Source: Candidatus Saganbacteria bacterium (GTDB lineage Bacteria; Margulisbacteria; WOR-1; XYC2-FULL-46-14; WPAF01). From it: 64,000 nt of DNA. Positions 1 through 7,678 of this stretch are shown here, piece by piece. The position numbers and the translations under genes are program-made. The notes below the pieces were generated by a model. The model was not told the DNA's origin and did not search any database. It worked only from the letters and a program-made list of their open reading frames with translations. The number at the start of each line of letters is the position of its first letter. The first letter of the stretch is position 1. The stretch lies in contig JACRPM010000014.1 of NCBI GenBank assembly GCA_016223205.1, positions 1 through 64,000 of the forward strand. The letters are read 5' to 3'.

Positions 1-65
1 CCTTCCCTAAGTGCCTCAAGCGCCACCCGGGACTTAAAATCCGCGTCAAATTTCTTGCGCATCAT
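1..65 (-). CDS. IS3-family transposase OrfA, N-terminal fragment
   Basis: Reading leftward from ATG at 65, the translation is MMRKKFDADFKSRVALEALR, which matches the N-terminal helix-turn-helix opening of IS3-family OrfA proteins (the K-x-x-F-K-x-x-V-A-L-E-A-L pattern). A strong ribosome site, AGGAGGG, lies about 7 bases upstream. Only the first 21 or so codons are inside the window; the rest lies to the left. OrfA normally supplies DNA binding and is joined to the OrfB catalytic domain by programmed frameshifting. Family assignment is good despite the short length, because the pattern and the IS-like terminus agree. Confidence 0.75.
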   Translation of the reverse strand, partial: MMRKKFDADFKSRVALEALRE

Positions 66-134
66 AACTGTTCCCTCCTGATTAAAATTGTAGCAGTTTT
101 TACATCTTAACCAGTGGTCCAGTTTTTGGGGTCA
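1..134 (-). mobile_element. End of an IS3-family insertion sequence (cut by window edge)
   Basis: The minus strand starts with TGACCCCAAAAACTGGACCA at 134 and proceeds inward. This is a TG-initiated, AC-rich terminus of the type found at IS3-family inverted repeats. It is followed by a short leader and a ribosome site before an OrfA-like start at 65. The element continues beyond the left edge, so its other end, the target duplication and OrfB are not visible. The boundary at 134 is inferred from the terminal TG/CA and from where 4HB coding similarity resumes. Confidence 0.7.
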
Positions 135-147
135 ATTATATATATTG

Positions 148-471
148 ATGCTGGAAATCCACCAAATATGTCGGACTCTTCCATTAGGCGAACGCTTTAA
201 GTTGAAAGATCAAGCGGAGAGGTCATCGTCCTCTGTGCCAGACAATATTGCGGAAGGGCATACCAGCTATTATTATCAGGATAAGATTAAGGGTTTTAAT
301 GTTGCGAGGAAAGAGGCGGGAGAGACCCAGAATCATATTCGGGCAATGGAAGGGAAAAGATATATAACAAAAGTTAAAGCAGAGGAATTGATGATACGCT
401 ACGAAGAAATTATTCGCGGTATAAATGGGTATATCAATTGGGTGAGGGAGAAACGGGGGTCAAAAAAGTAA
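148..471 (+). CDS. Four-helix bundle protein (S23/IVP family), 5' end cut off by the IS3 element
   Basis: The translation carries the signature of the 23S rRNA intervening-sequence (S23, four-helix bundle) family: ERFKLKDQAERSSSSVPDNIAEG followed by a long amphipathic C-terminal half ending YINWVREKRGSKK. Compared with the second family member at 51342, about 20 N-terminal residues (the K-x-x-x-VWQ-x-A-x-x-L helix) are missing. The frame stays open upstream but changes at the IS boundary at 134, so the true start was separated by the insertion. A TTG at 145 or ATG at 148 could restart a shortened protein; function is doubtful. The stop codon lies at the first unit of an 'atcag' word-repeat array. 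Family function is unknown, though members occur in rRNA intervening sequences. Confidence 0.75.
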   Translation: MLEIHQICRTLPLGERFKLKDQAERSSSSVPDNIAEGHTSYYYQDKIKGFNVARKEAGETQNHIRAMEGKRYITKVKAEELMIRYEEIIRGINGYINWVREKRGSKK

Positions 472-590
472 AAGGATATCAGGGTGTCAGGATATCAGTT
501 AGATGCATATCGGCAACCGGAACATCTGGGCCTGATTCCCTGATTTTCTGATCCTCTTCCCACTGATCCGCTGATATCCTGATCCGCTTT
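472..590. repeat. Word-repeat array with inverted arms ('atcag' family, copy 1)
   Basis: The 3' flank of the 4HB gene repeats words built on GGATATCAG in the first arm (473-499). Their complements (CTGATTCC, CTGATCC, CTGATATCC) fill the second arm (532-587). TCAGGATATCAG at 487-498 is exactly complementary to 571-582, so the transcript can fold into a long degenerate hairpin. Related sequence occurs inside mutL (11002-11080) and comEA (49161-49240). The rest of the gap up to rplU contains only the rplU promoter. Confidence 0.8.
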
Positions 591-597
591 AGCTGAA

Positions 598-626
598 TTG
601 ACGCCAGATATGATTTATAGTATAAT
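598..626 (+). promoter_or_regulatory. Sigma-70 promoter of rplU-rpmA
   Basis: TTGACG at 598-603 and TATAAT at 621-626 are separated by exactly 17 bp. The rplU ATG begins only 9 bases after the -10 box, leaving a leader of a few nucleotides at most and no room for a Shine-Dalgarno site. Confidence 0.8.
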
Positions 627-635
627 AACAAAATC

Positions 636-947
636 ATGTACGCAGTGATCGAGACCGGCAGCAAGCAATACAAGGTGAACCAGGGGGATATCATCGAGGT
701 GGAGCTTTTGGGTGAGGCGCCCGAGGCGACCGTCAAATTCGATAAGGTCCTGCTGGTGGCCTCGGACGACAAGATCGAGGTCGGCACGCCCTATGTGGCG
801 GGCGCCAAGGTCTCGGGCAAAGTGCTCAAGGACTTCCAATCCGACAAAGTGACCACCTTCAAATACAAGAACAAGATCAATTACCACCGCACCAAGGGAC
901 ACAGGCAGCCCTTAACCCAGGTTGAGATCCAGGAGGTAAGCTTCTAA
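636..947 (+). CDS. rplU: 50S ribosomal protein L21
   Basis: The 103-residue length and the opening [20 protein letters not shown] are characteristic of bacterial L21, which binds 23S rRNA in the large subunit. The C-terminal half has the usual lysine-rich stretch and the conserved [12 protein letters not shown] ending. It is followed with a one-base overlap (TAATG) by rpmA, the standard rplU-rpmA pair. The start lies 9 bases from a consensus -10 box, so translation probably initiates on a nearly leaderless mRNA. No gene for the YsxB/Prp protease is present between the two, consistent with the plain N-terminus of L27. Confidence 0.97.
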   Translation: MYAVIETGSKQYKVNQGDIIEVELLGEAPEATVKFDKVLLVASDDKIEVGTPYVAGAKVSGKVLKDFQSDKVTTFKYKNKINYHRTKGHRQPLTQVEIQEVSF

Positions 948-1192
948 TGGCTCATAAGAAGGCCGGAGGGACGTCGCGCAACGGGCGGGACAGCAACTCC
1001 CAGAGGTTGGGGGTCAAGGCCTTTGCCGGTCAATTGATCAAGGCGGGCTCCATCATAATCCGCCAAAAGGGCACGCATTTTTATCCGGGGGCTAATGTGG
1101 GTATGGGTAAGGATTATACTATTTTTGCCACCGCTACCGGCCAAGTTGAGTTCGGCCCCGGCCACAAAGTATCCATTTTACCTTCCGCCTAG
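947..1192 (+). CDS. rpmA: 50S ribosomal protein L27
   Basis: The 81-residue protein starts [20 protein letters not shown], the classic L27 N-terminus that reaches toward the peptidyl-transferase centre. The N-terminus begins directly at MAHKKAGG, so it lacks the cleavable extension seen in Firmicutes. It overlaps rplU by one base and shares its promoter. The core [19 protein letters not shown] and the [10 protein letters not shown] loop are intact. Identification is certain from length, motifs and neighbour. Confidence 0.97.
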   Translation: MAHKKAGGTSRNGRDSNSQRLGVKAFAGQLIKAGSIIIRQKGTHFYPGANVGMGKDYTIFATATGQVEFGPGHKVSILPSA

Positions 1193-1213
1193 TTTCTGCT
1201 AAAATAGCCCCAA

Positions 1214-2014
1214 ATGTCTAAATACGGCACCATCGTCATTAAGATCGGCTCCTCGACTTTAACCACCAAAGAAGGCAAACTGGATATCGCCAACCTCACC
1301 CGCCTGGCCTCCGAGATGGCCGAACAGTTAAAAGACAACGGCAAGAAAATAGTCATTACCACTTCCGGCGCCATCGTTACCGGAGCGGAAAAATTGGGGA
1401 TCCGGGGGAAACTTAAATCCATTCCCGAAAAGCAGGCCGCGGCGGCCGTGGGCCAATCGGCGCTCATGCGCCAGTACGAAAAGGCCTTTGAGATCTTCGG
1501 CCTTCCCGTGGCGCAGGTGTTACTCACCCGCGAAGAAGTGAGCGACGAGCAAAAGCGCATCAATGCCTACCATACCTTCAAGACCCTGCTCGAGTTGAAT
1601 GTGGTCCCCGTCGTTAATGAGAACGATACCGTAGCGGTGGAGGAGATCAAGGTGGGGGACAACGACCGGCTTTCTGCCTATGTGGCGGAACTCATCAAGG
1701 CCGATCTTTTGATATTGCTTTCAGATATCGACGGCTTTTATCTCAAAAGCCAAAGCGATATACCCTTTAAAGTGGAAGAAGTCACCGAGATCACCGAAGA
1801 GATCCGGACGGCGGCGGGGCATCCTTCGACCCAATTAGGCACCGGCGGGATGATCACCAAGCTCCAGGCGGTTGAGATCTGCTCTCCGGCCGGCATCACT
1901 GTCGTGATCGCCGATGGGCGTGAAAAAGGTGCGCTTGCCAAGATCTTGGTGGGAGACAAAGTAGGTACTATTTTTCATCCGCAGGGAAAGAAGCAAAAAG
2001 GCGGGAAGGTATGA
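1214..2014 (+). CDS. proB: Glutamate 5-kinase (no PUA domain)
   Basis: This enzyme phosphorylates glutamate to gamma-glutamyl phosphate, the first step of proline synthesis. The amino acid kinase fold is visible: VIKIGSSTL near residue 8, the SGAIVTGAEKLG loop near 51, NENDTVAVEEI near 135 and a glycine-rich GTGGM segment near 215. At 266 residues it lacks the C-terminal PUA domain of the longer enterobacterial enzyme (about 367 residues), as in many bacteria. It overlaps proA by four bases (ATGA). A TAAAAT -10 box at 1200-1205 ends 8 bases before the ATG, suggesting its own short-leader transcript. Confidence 0.95.
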   Translation: MSKYGTIVIKIGSSTLTTKEGKLDIANLTRLASEMAEQLKDNGKKIVITTSGAIVTGAEKLGIRGKLKSIPEKQAAAAVGQSALMRQYEKAFEIFGLPVAQVLLTREEVSDEQKRINAYHTFKTLLELNVVPVVNENDTVAVEEIKVGDNDRLSAYVAELIKADLLILLSDIDGFYLKSQSDIPFKVEEVTEITEEIRTAAGHPSTQLGTGGMITKLQAVEICSPAGITVVIADGREKGALAKILVGDKVGTIFHPQGKKQKGGKV

Positions 2015-3258
2015 ACGAAGTCATTGAAAAAGCCAAAGCCGCCAAGCTGGCCTCGCGTCGGCTGGCCTTAATTCCATCCAAAGTGAAAAATTACGCTTTG
2101 GAGAGAATGGCGGAGGCATTGGAGAAGGATGCCAAAGCTATCCTGGATGCCAATTCGGTGGACCTTGAAGCCGCGGAGAAAAAAGACCTGTCCAGATCGA
2201 TCATCGACCGGCTATCGCTTGACGGACAGCGCATCAAGGGGATGATCGACGGCCTCTATCTGGTCAGGAACCTGGCCGATCCTGTCGGTGAGACCCTGGC
2301 CGAGTGGAGAAGGCCCAGCGGGCTTAAGATCAAGAAAGTTCGCGTTCCTCTGGGGGTCATTGGAATCATCTATGAAGCCCGGCCCAATGTGACGGTGGAT
2401 TCGGCGGCGCTCTGCTTAAAGTCGGGTAACGCGGTGATCCTGCGGGGCGGGTCCGATGCCATCAACTCCAATATCATGCTCACCAAAGTTGTAAGGGAAG
2501 CGGCTTATAACGCGGGGATCCCGGACGGCTCAATTCAATTGATAGAAGATACCTCCCGCATCGCGGCGGAAGATCTGATGGGTTTGCGGGAATATCTGGA
2601 CGTTCTAATTCCTCGCGGAGGGAAGGGTTTGATCCAGACCGTGGTGCAGAAGTCCAAAGTCCCCACTATCGAGACCGGGGAAGGTAACTGCCACGCCTAT
2701 GTGGAAAAGACCGCCGATCTAAAAATGGCAGTGGAAGTGGTCATGAACTCTAAATGCCAGCGGCCTTCGGTCTGCAATGCTATTGAAACTTTATTAGTAG
2801 ATGAGGCCATTGCGGAAAAATTCCTGCCGGTCGTCTTTAAACGATTGGTGGATGCTGGGGTGGAACTGCGCGGCGACCAAAAGGTGCGCGCCATCGATCC
2901 TTCCGTCAAATTGGCTACCGAAGAGGATTGGAAGACCGAATTCCTCTCGTTGATCCTGGCGGTCAAGATCGTATCCAACGTGGAAGAGGCGGTGGAGCAT
3001 ATCAATAAGTATGGCACCAAGCATTCCGAGACCATAATTACCAAAGATAAAAAAGCTGCCCAATATTTCACGGATAATGTGGATGCGGCGGCGGTGTATA
3101 CCAACGCTTCCACCCGCTTTACCGACGGGGGAGAGTTCGGTTTCGGCGCCGAGATCGGCATCTCCACCCAGAAACTGCACGCCCGAGGGCCAATGGGACT
3201 GGCGGAATTAACTTCTTATAAATATATAGTTCAAGGATCTGGACAGATAAGAAAATAG
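2011..3258 (+). CDS. proA: Gamma-glutamyl phosphate reductase
   Basis: ProA reduces gamma-glutamyl phosphate to glutamate semialdehyde with NADPH, the second step of proline synthesis. The 415 residues match the family length. The catalytic cysteine is residue 255 in QRPSVCNAIETLL; the segment GVIGIIYEARPNVTVD binds the cofactor, and TRFTDGGEFGFGAEIGIST near the C-terminus is diagnostic. It is translationally coupled to proB by a four-base overlap. A repeat-rich, hairpin-forming stretch follows the stop and may end transcription. No proC is in the window. Confidence 0.96.
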   Translation: MNEVIEKAKAAKLASRRLALIPSKVKNYALERMAEALEKDAKAILDANSVDLEAAEKKDLSRSIIDRLSLDGQRIKGMIDGLYLVRNLADPVGETLAEWRRPSGLKIKKVRVPLGVIGIIYEARPNVTVDSAALCLKSGNAVILRGGSDAINSNIMLTKVVREAAYNAGIPDGSIQLIEDTSRIAAEDLMGLREYLDVLIPRGGKGLIQTVVQKSKVPTIETGEGNCHAYVEKTADLKMAVEVVMNSKCQRPSVCNAIETLLVDEAIAEKFLPVVFKRLVDAGVELRGDQKVRAIDPSVKLATEEDWKTEFLSLILAVKIVSNVEEAVEHINKYGTKHSETIITKDKKAAQYFTDNVDAAAVYTNASTRFTDGGEFGFGAEIGISTQKLHARGPMGLAELTSYKYIVQGSGQIRK

Positions 3259-3261
3259 TGA

Positions 3262-3352
3262 AGGAAAGAGCACGGAACACGGAGCATAGAGCTTAGAACA
3301 TAGGGAAATTACCCTGTGCTCTGTGTTCGGTGTTCCGTGTTCAGTGTTCTAA
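3262..3352. repeat. Word-repeat hairpin ('gaacac' family)
   Basis: The stretch after proA repeats variants of GAACACGG and GAACATAG on one side (GCACGGAACACGGAGCATAG). The complementary words (CTGTGTTCGGTGTTCCGTGT) lie on the other, meeting at TAGGGAAATTACCCT. The result is a long imperfect inverted repeat of about 90 bases that could act as a terminator for proBA. The remaining bases to 3434 hold nothing I can identify. Confidence 0.75.
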
Positions 3353-3434
3353 AGTCACTCTTCACTCATCTCTCCCTTCTTTCCCCAGCTCCCCGGTTTC
3401 ATTTAGAATAAGTTAAGAGGTCAAATATAAGGAG

Positions 3435-4196
3435 TCAAGAATAACAGGTTAATGGCTCCATATGAGAAAATAATGGTCTACCAAAAAGTTGCTGCACTAA
3501 TAGATTGAACCAAGAACCAGAAGAAACCAAACCGGGCATTTTAAAAGTTAGATTGGAAAATGGGGGCCCCTTTATAAAATTGCTTTGCCATAAGGAGGAG
3601 TTTAATATTCGCAACCTCAAAGTTACTAGTCTTTGGCTTTCATCTTCAGGATAAAAATCCAATATTCCAATTACAGTATTTGTTGGGAAAGGAAATAAAT
3701 TATGAGGAGACCCCCGCAAGGATACCTCCCTGCCTTCTCCCATTAACAATTCAACTTGCGGCGCTTCTTTTGCAACATCAATAACAGCATCCCTATCAAG
3801 TAAAACCAAAGAATTTGCCACGCTTCTTGCCACGGGGCTTAGGCCATCCATTCTTATTGGAAAGATGCTACCCGCCTGTTGAAGATTAATATTGAAACGA
3901 CGACACCAATTATTGACAACTTGTAAATCATTATCCCTGATATATTCAATTTGATACGAGGCGAAGGTTGCCGCTTGTAGCGGATCTGAACTAGTTGATA
4001 AACGTGATAGTTTCGGACGATTATTTATTAAATAATTCATGATCGGTTCAGCGGTGCCGTGGAAAAGAACGGGTGGCAGATCTACGAGTACGTCTTGTTT
4101 TATTTCCTTACATATTAGACCCATCCTCATACGAACCACAGGTTTTTTATACGTACTGCATAATGGTGTGCTTTCCGCAAAAACAGTTCCCATCAT
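3435..4196 (-). CDS. Unknown protein, possible ADP-ribosyltransferase-like fold
   Basis: A 253-residue orphan on the minus strand, more AT-rich than its neighbours. I do not recognise the family. Residues around 43-80 read LFHGTAEPIMNYL, then LSRLSTSSDPLQAATFAS. That order (an aromatic-HGT strand, a Ser-Thr-Ser strand, then an Ala-x-x-Phe-Ala helix) is reminiscent of ADP-ribosyltransferase/KptA-like folds, but this is inference from pattern only. No signal peptide or membrane segment is obvious. No convincing Shine-Dalgarno site precedes the ATG pair at 4196/4193. Composition and isolation suggest lateral acquisition. Confidence 0.5.
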   Translation of the reverse strand: MMGTVFAESTPLCSTYKKPVVRMRMGLICKEIKQDVLVDLPPVLFHGTAEPIMNYLINNRPKLSRLSTSSDPLQAATFASYQIEYIRDNDLQVVNNWCRRFNINLQQAGSIFPIRMDGLSPVARSVANSLVLLDRDAVIDVAKEAPQVELLMGEGREVSLRGSPHNLFPFPTNTVIGILDFYPEDESQRLVTLRLRILNSSLWQSNFIKGPPFSNLTFKMPGLVSSGSWFNLLVQQLFGRPLFSHMEPLTCYS

Positions 4197-4273
4197 ATAT
4201 TATTATCGTCTATTTCTTCGAATAATTTCATCTTAAGGAATGCGACACTAGAGCATCCTCAACCCCCTTGATC

Positions 4274-4319
4274 CCTGCCTGCCGGCAGGCAGGCCCCTTC
4301 TCCTTCAAAGGAGAAGGGG
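4274..4319. repeat. Palindromic repeat plus adjacent hairpin
   Basis: CCTGCCTGCCGGCAGGCAGG at 4274-4293 is a perfect 20-base palindrome. It abuts CCCCTTCTCCTT (4294-4305), which pairs perfectly with 4308-4319 across a two-base loop. A shortened copy of the first palindrome recurs at 62670-62685 inside a coding frame, so it belongs to a dispersed family. The surrounding 4237-4540 contains no supportable gene. Confidence 0.8.
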
Positions 4320-4550
4320 GAAGAAAAAGAGAAGATGACGCGGAGCCATGGGGATGAGGATAATAAAGATGTGGAATGGCGATTTCGTATTACATTAAAA
4401 GAGGGGAGGTCGGGCCGGTTGCGACCGTCAACCTATCAGATTAATTCCAATAATGATAGATCCTTCTTTTGTTTTGGGTCGGGAGCTGGGGGGCGCGCTG
4501 GGTTGGTCGGGAGTGGCGGAGGGCTTTACGAAATCGCCTAGCTTTTTTTG

Positions 4551-4580
4551 TTACTTTTTTGGGCAATGCCAAAAAAGTAA
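4551..4580 (+). terminator. Hairpin upstream of nadD, terminator-like repeat
   Basis: TTACTTTTTTGG (4551-4562) pairs perfectly with CCAAAAAAGTAA (4569-4580) around a GCAATG loop. The palindrome is flanked by T-rich and A-rich runs, so it could terminate transcription in either direction. Elements of this form occur as repeats in many bacteria; the role here is inferred. Confidence 0.5.
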
Positions 4581-4636
4581 AAAAGGAATATTCGGGGTGA
4601 TTCGGAGGGGATGTTTATTTGAGCTCTGATTTCAGG

Positions 4637-4642
4637 TATAAT
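4637..4642 (+). promoter_or_regulatory. -10 box of nadD
   Basis: TATAAT ends 9 bases before the nadD ATG at 4652. The best -35 at 17 bp is only TTATTT. The leader would be about 3 nucleotides, with no Shine-Dalgarno site. Confidence 0.55.
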
Positions 4643-4651
4643 CAGCAGACC

Positions 4652-5257
4652 ATGAAGCGCATCGGCATCCTGGGAGGAACTTTTAATCCCGTACATAAAG
4701 GACATTTAGCGCTGGCGGCGGCTGCCAGGGAGCAGTTCATCCTCAATGAGATCGTCTTTGTCCCCTCCGGCAAACCTCCCCACAAGCAGCCGGGAGAGGT
4801 GGTTGAAGGCGAACACCGCTTTGAGATGCTGCGCCTGGCCATCAAGGGCTTTCCCAAATATTTTATCTCCCGCGTGGAGCTGGACCGCGAGGGTTATTCC
4901 TACGCCATAGATACCTTCACCATATTAAGGAAGGAATTCGGGCCGCGCTCCAAGATGTTCTATATCATGGGATTGGATTCCATAAACGAACTGCTTTCCT
5001 GGAAAAAACCCTTGGAGCTTTTCAAGCTCTGCGAATTCATAGTGGGGACCCGGCCGGGAAGCCGGATCCGCACCTTCAAACGGCTGGTCAAGTTCCCGCC
5101 TTTGCAAAAAGAAGTGGATAAGATCCACCTGATGGAGATCCGGGAAGATATCTCCGCCTCGGAGATCAGGAAGAGATTAAAAGAGGGCAAGCCGGTCAAG
5201 CACTGGCTGCCGCCCGCCGTCTTTAAATACATCAAGGAACACGCTCTTTACCAATGA
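4652..5257 (+). CDS. nadD: Nicotinate-nucleotide adenylyltransferase
   Basis: NadD adenylates nicotinate mononucleotide in NAD synthesis. The nucleotidyltransferase signature GGTFNPVHKGHL is at residues 7-18, the family SSGKPPHK-like loop reads VPSGKPPHKQ, and the C-terminal ISASEIRKRLKEGKP contains the second nucleotide-binding motif. I start at ATG 4652 because the signature strand MKRIGILGG begins there; the reading frame is open from 4619, but that stretch contains the promoter. Length of 201 residues is normal. It overlaps the M16 peptidase gene by four bases. Confidence 0.95.
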   Translation: MKRIGILGGTFNPVHKGHLALAAAAREQFILNEIVFVPSGKPPHKQPGEVVEGEHRFEMLRLAIKGFPKYFISRVELDREGYSYAIDTFTILRKEFGPRSKMFYIMGLDSINELLSWKKPLELFKLCEFIVGTRPGSRIRTFKRLVKFPPLQKEVDKIHLMEIREDISASEIRKRLKEGKPVKHWLPPAVFKYIKEHALYQ

Positions 5258-6513
5258 TACCGCAAGCCGAGATCACGACACTTCCCAACGGATCAAAGGT
5301 CATAACCGAGAACATTCCCTCCCTGCGTTCCGCGGCGCTGGGGGTGATGGTGGGGGCGGGGTCGGGGGATGAACTGCCGGATGAAGCCGGACTTACCCAT
5401 TTTATCGAGCATATGGCCTTTAAAGGCACCGATAAACGCACCGCTTTCCAGATCGCGGAGACCATCGACGCGGTAGGCGGCAAGATCAACGCCTATACCG
5501 GCAAGGAATACACGGTTTACTATTCGGTGGTACTGGATAAGCATCTGGACGTGGCGGCGGATGTCATCTCCGATATTTTCCTCAACCCCCTGCTGCGCAC
5601 AGAGGATATCGAAATGGAGAAAGGCGTGGTGCTTGAAGAGATCAACATGTACGAGGATACCCCTGACGAGCTCATCCACGATCTTTTCGCCGAGACCATC
5701 CTGCATAACCATCCTTTGGGCAAACCTACCCTCGGTTCTAAAGCCAGCGTAGGCGGTTTTAAGCGTGAATCATTCACCAAGTATCGTTCGCGACTCTATA
5801 AGCCCGACAATGTGATCGTGGCGGCGGCGGGGAATCTCGAGCATAAACAAGTGCTGGATTTCTGCCAATCTTTCTTTGCGGGATTTTCCGGTGCGGTAAG
5901 CAAACCGCCACTGCCGGAACCGATAATAAAATCCGAGATAAAGCTCAAGACCAAAAAGACCGAACAGACCCACCTCTGTTTGGGGGTCAGGGGACCTTCC
6001 CAAACTTCGGAGGACCGCTATTCTTTTACCGTGATGGACACTATTTTGGGCGGTTCCATGAGCTCGCGGCTTTTCCAGGAGGTCAGGGAAAAGCGGGGAT
6101 TGGCTTACTCGATCTTTTCGACCGGGATGCCTTTCCGCGATTTCGGCATCTTTTACGCTTACTCCGGCTGTGACAAGAAGAACCTGGGACAGGTGGTGGA
6201 GCTTATCCTTGAGCAATTCCGGCTCATGAGATCGGAAGGCATCACCGAAAAAGAAATGGAAAGGGGCAAGGAGCACCTCAAAGGCAATTTAGTGTTAGGC
6301 ATGGAATCGTCCCCCTCCCGCATGAACTGGCTGGCCAAGTCCCAATTTTATTACGGCCGGGTAATGACGGTAGAGGAAGTGTTCGAGAAGATCGACCAGG
6401 TCAGCCAAACAGATATCATCCAGCTGGCCAACAACTATTTGAAGAATGAATATCTCACCCTCACGGTGATCGGCGACCTCGACAAATTACCCCTCGACCG
6501 GTTTGTGCTATAG
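5254..6513 (+). CDS. M16-family zinc metallopeptidase (pitrilysin/processing peptidase type)
   Basis: The inverted zinc motif HxxEH is present at residues 49-53 (HFIEHMAF), with the distal glutamate in the EKGVVLEEINMYED segment near residue 128. The C-terminal half carries the inactive-domain signature GGSMSSRLFQEVREKRGLAYSI. At 419 residues it matches the short single-chain bacterial family (YmxG/PqqL-like) that acts as a dimer. No signal peptide is seen, so it is probably cytoplasmic. It is translationally coupled to nadD. The substrate cannot be told from sequence; family members degrade short peptides. Confidence 0.9.
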   Translation: MIPQAEITTLPNGSKVITENIPSLRSAALGVMVGAGSGDELPDEAGLTHFIEHMAFKGTDKRTAFQIAETIDAVGGKINAYTGKEYTVYYSVVLDKHLDVAADVISDIFLNPLLRTEDIEMEKGVVLEEINMYEDTPDELIHDLFAETILHNHPLGKPTLGSKASVGGFKRESFTKYRSRLYKPDNVIVAAAGNLEHKQVLDFCQSFFAGFSGAVSKPPLPEPIIKSEIKLKTKKTEQTHLCLGVRGPSQTSEDRYSFTVMDTILGGSMSSRLFQEVREKRGLAYSIFSTGMPFRDFGIFYAYSGCDKKNLGQVVELILEQFRLMRSEGITEKEMERGKEHLKGNLVLGMESSPSRMNWLAKSQFYYGRVMTVEEVFEKIDQVSQTDIIQLANNYLKNEYLTLTVIGDLDKLPLDRFVL

Positions 6514-6541
6514 GTTTGAAAAGTAGTAATTATCAATTCCG

Positions 6542-7423
6542 ATGAGCATGAAATTACTGATTGATACAAGTATTATCGATGATAATAAGATTTCCCAATT
6601 AAAAAGTACGGCACTTAACGATTTGCTTAAAAAGAGATCGCTAATTATATATGGCAATCCAACTTTATTACAGGAGACTTTTGATTTGTGGTTAAAGGGG
6701 AGCAAAGAGAAAGCAAAAAGCTATTTAGAATATATAATTAATATTAGTAATGGAAGATGGTTTAGGTCGTTAGATGAGATTACAAAATTAGAATTAGAAG
6801 GGCATAATTTAGGCAGGCAATATTACTTCATGACAGAACATGAAACGACTGTTGTAAAAGAAAAGATTTATGATCAAATATTGAAAGGTAATATGTCAAG
6901 TAAAGATGAGATGGGGTTAAAAGCAGAAAACGACAAATCTATTAAACGAAAGGAGATGCTTAAGGCATCGTGTGTAAACATGAGGGACAACATGTCGAAA
7001 ACATTAAAGGATAAAGGGCTTAAGTTCCCAAGCCCAGAGGCAGCAAGCTCAATGTTCCTTTCTTTTTGCGATAGCCACATTGATTCTTTTGCTGAAACAG
7101 AAATTATGACAAAAATGGAAACCAGCCAAGATAGGAAAATAATGTTCAATAAATGGAAAGCAAATAAGGGTGCGTACCCTTATTTTACTTTTTGGATAAA
7201 AGCGGCATTATTTATTGCCTTTAATGCGTTAATAAAACCAAGTGATCCAATTGATCCAAATGCCAGTGAAGATATAATACATTTGACTCAGATGAAAACG
7301 CTTGACATATTTATTTCGGATGACATTAAGTTTCAAAAGAACGGTTTTACACAATTATATGGAGACAGTAAGAAGTATTGGTCATTTGATGAGTTTATTA
7401 AATATATTAAAGCAGCTAAATAA
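6542..7423 (+). CDS. PIN-like domain protein
   Basis: A 293-residue AT-rich gene. The N-terminus MKLLIDTSII supplies the first acidic residue of a PIN-type nuclease. QETFDLWL near residue 45 could give a second acidic position. Near the C-terminus, NASEDIIHLTQMKTLDIFISDDIKFQ has the D-x(n)-hydrophobic-SDD arrangement typical of the end of PIN domains. The middle is a lysine-rich helical insertion. PIN proteins are usually single-strand RNases, often toxins or defence effectors, but the family call is from pattern only. Codon use differs sharply from nadD and dut on either side, and the gene starts an accessory island reaching 8557. Confidence 0.6.
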   Translation: MSMKLLIDTSIIDDNKISQLKSTALNDLLKKRSLIIYGNPTLLQETFDLWLKGSKEKAKSYLEYIINISNGRWFRSLDEITKLELEGHNLGRQYYFMTEHETTVVKEKIYDQILKGNMSSKDEMGLKAENDKSIKRKEMLKASCVNMRDNMSKTLKDKGLKFPSPEAASSMFLSFCDSHIDSFAETEIMTKMETSQDRKIMFNKWKANKGAYPYFTFWIKAALFIAFNALIKPSDPIDPNASEDIIHLTQMKTLDIFISDDIKFQKNGFTQLYGDSKKYWSFDEFIKYIKAAK

Positions 7424-7448
7424 TATACGTTTTACATCATATGATGAC

Positions 7449-7477
7449 TTTATTTCATGATAGGAAAGTGGTATAAT
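7449..7477 (+). promoter_or_regulatory. Probable promoter of the small-ORF/HARE operon
   Basis: TTTATT at 7449-7454 and TATAAT at 7472-7477 lie 17 bp apart. The first ORF begins 18 bases downstream with an AAGGG ribosome-site-like run between them. Confidence 0.55.
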
Positions 7478-7495
7478 TTTCACAAAGGGTAAAAT

Positions 7496-7678
7496 ATGAC
7501 TGGACCTATAAAATCATTTAATTCCAAAGAAACTATTGCGGCATTAGTACGCACAGCCGTTGAATCGTTCACCCAAGGGTTTCAGGCAAGACACGAGACC
7601 GAAGTTGATAATCACTATGGAATTATCAACATGAAAATATACAATAAATTGGGGAGAAATAATGATTTGGGTTATTAA
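7496..7678 (+). CDS. Small unknown protein (60 aa) in the accessory island
   Basis: This short ORF follows a TATAAT promoter and an AAGGG ribosome site, which supports real expression. The product begins MTGPIKSFNSKETIAALVRT and contains one predicted amphipathic helix. I do not recognise it. It overlaps the next, 57-codon ORF by 17 bases, and that in turn overlaps the HARE-HTH gene, so the three look translationally coupled. It might be the N-terminal remnant of a longer nuclease or regulatory protein broken by a frameshift; no similarity search could be run. Confidence 0.45.
   Translation: MTGPIKSFNSKETIAALVRTAVESFTQGFQARHETEVDNHYGIINMKIYNKLGRNNDLGY

Noticed and set aside
148-590. 4HB gene inside a 23S rRNA intervening sequence
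   Set aside because: No rRNA sequence flanks either 4HB gene; neighbours are rplU and comEC.
4335-4541. 68-codon ORF in the gap before nadD
   Set aside because: Low-complexity Gly/Ser/Arg translation next to hairpin repeats, no ribosome site and no family resemblance.
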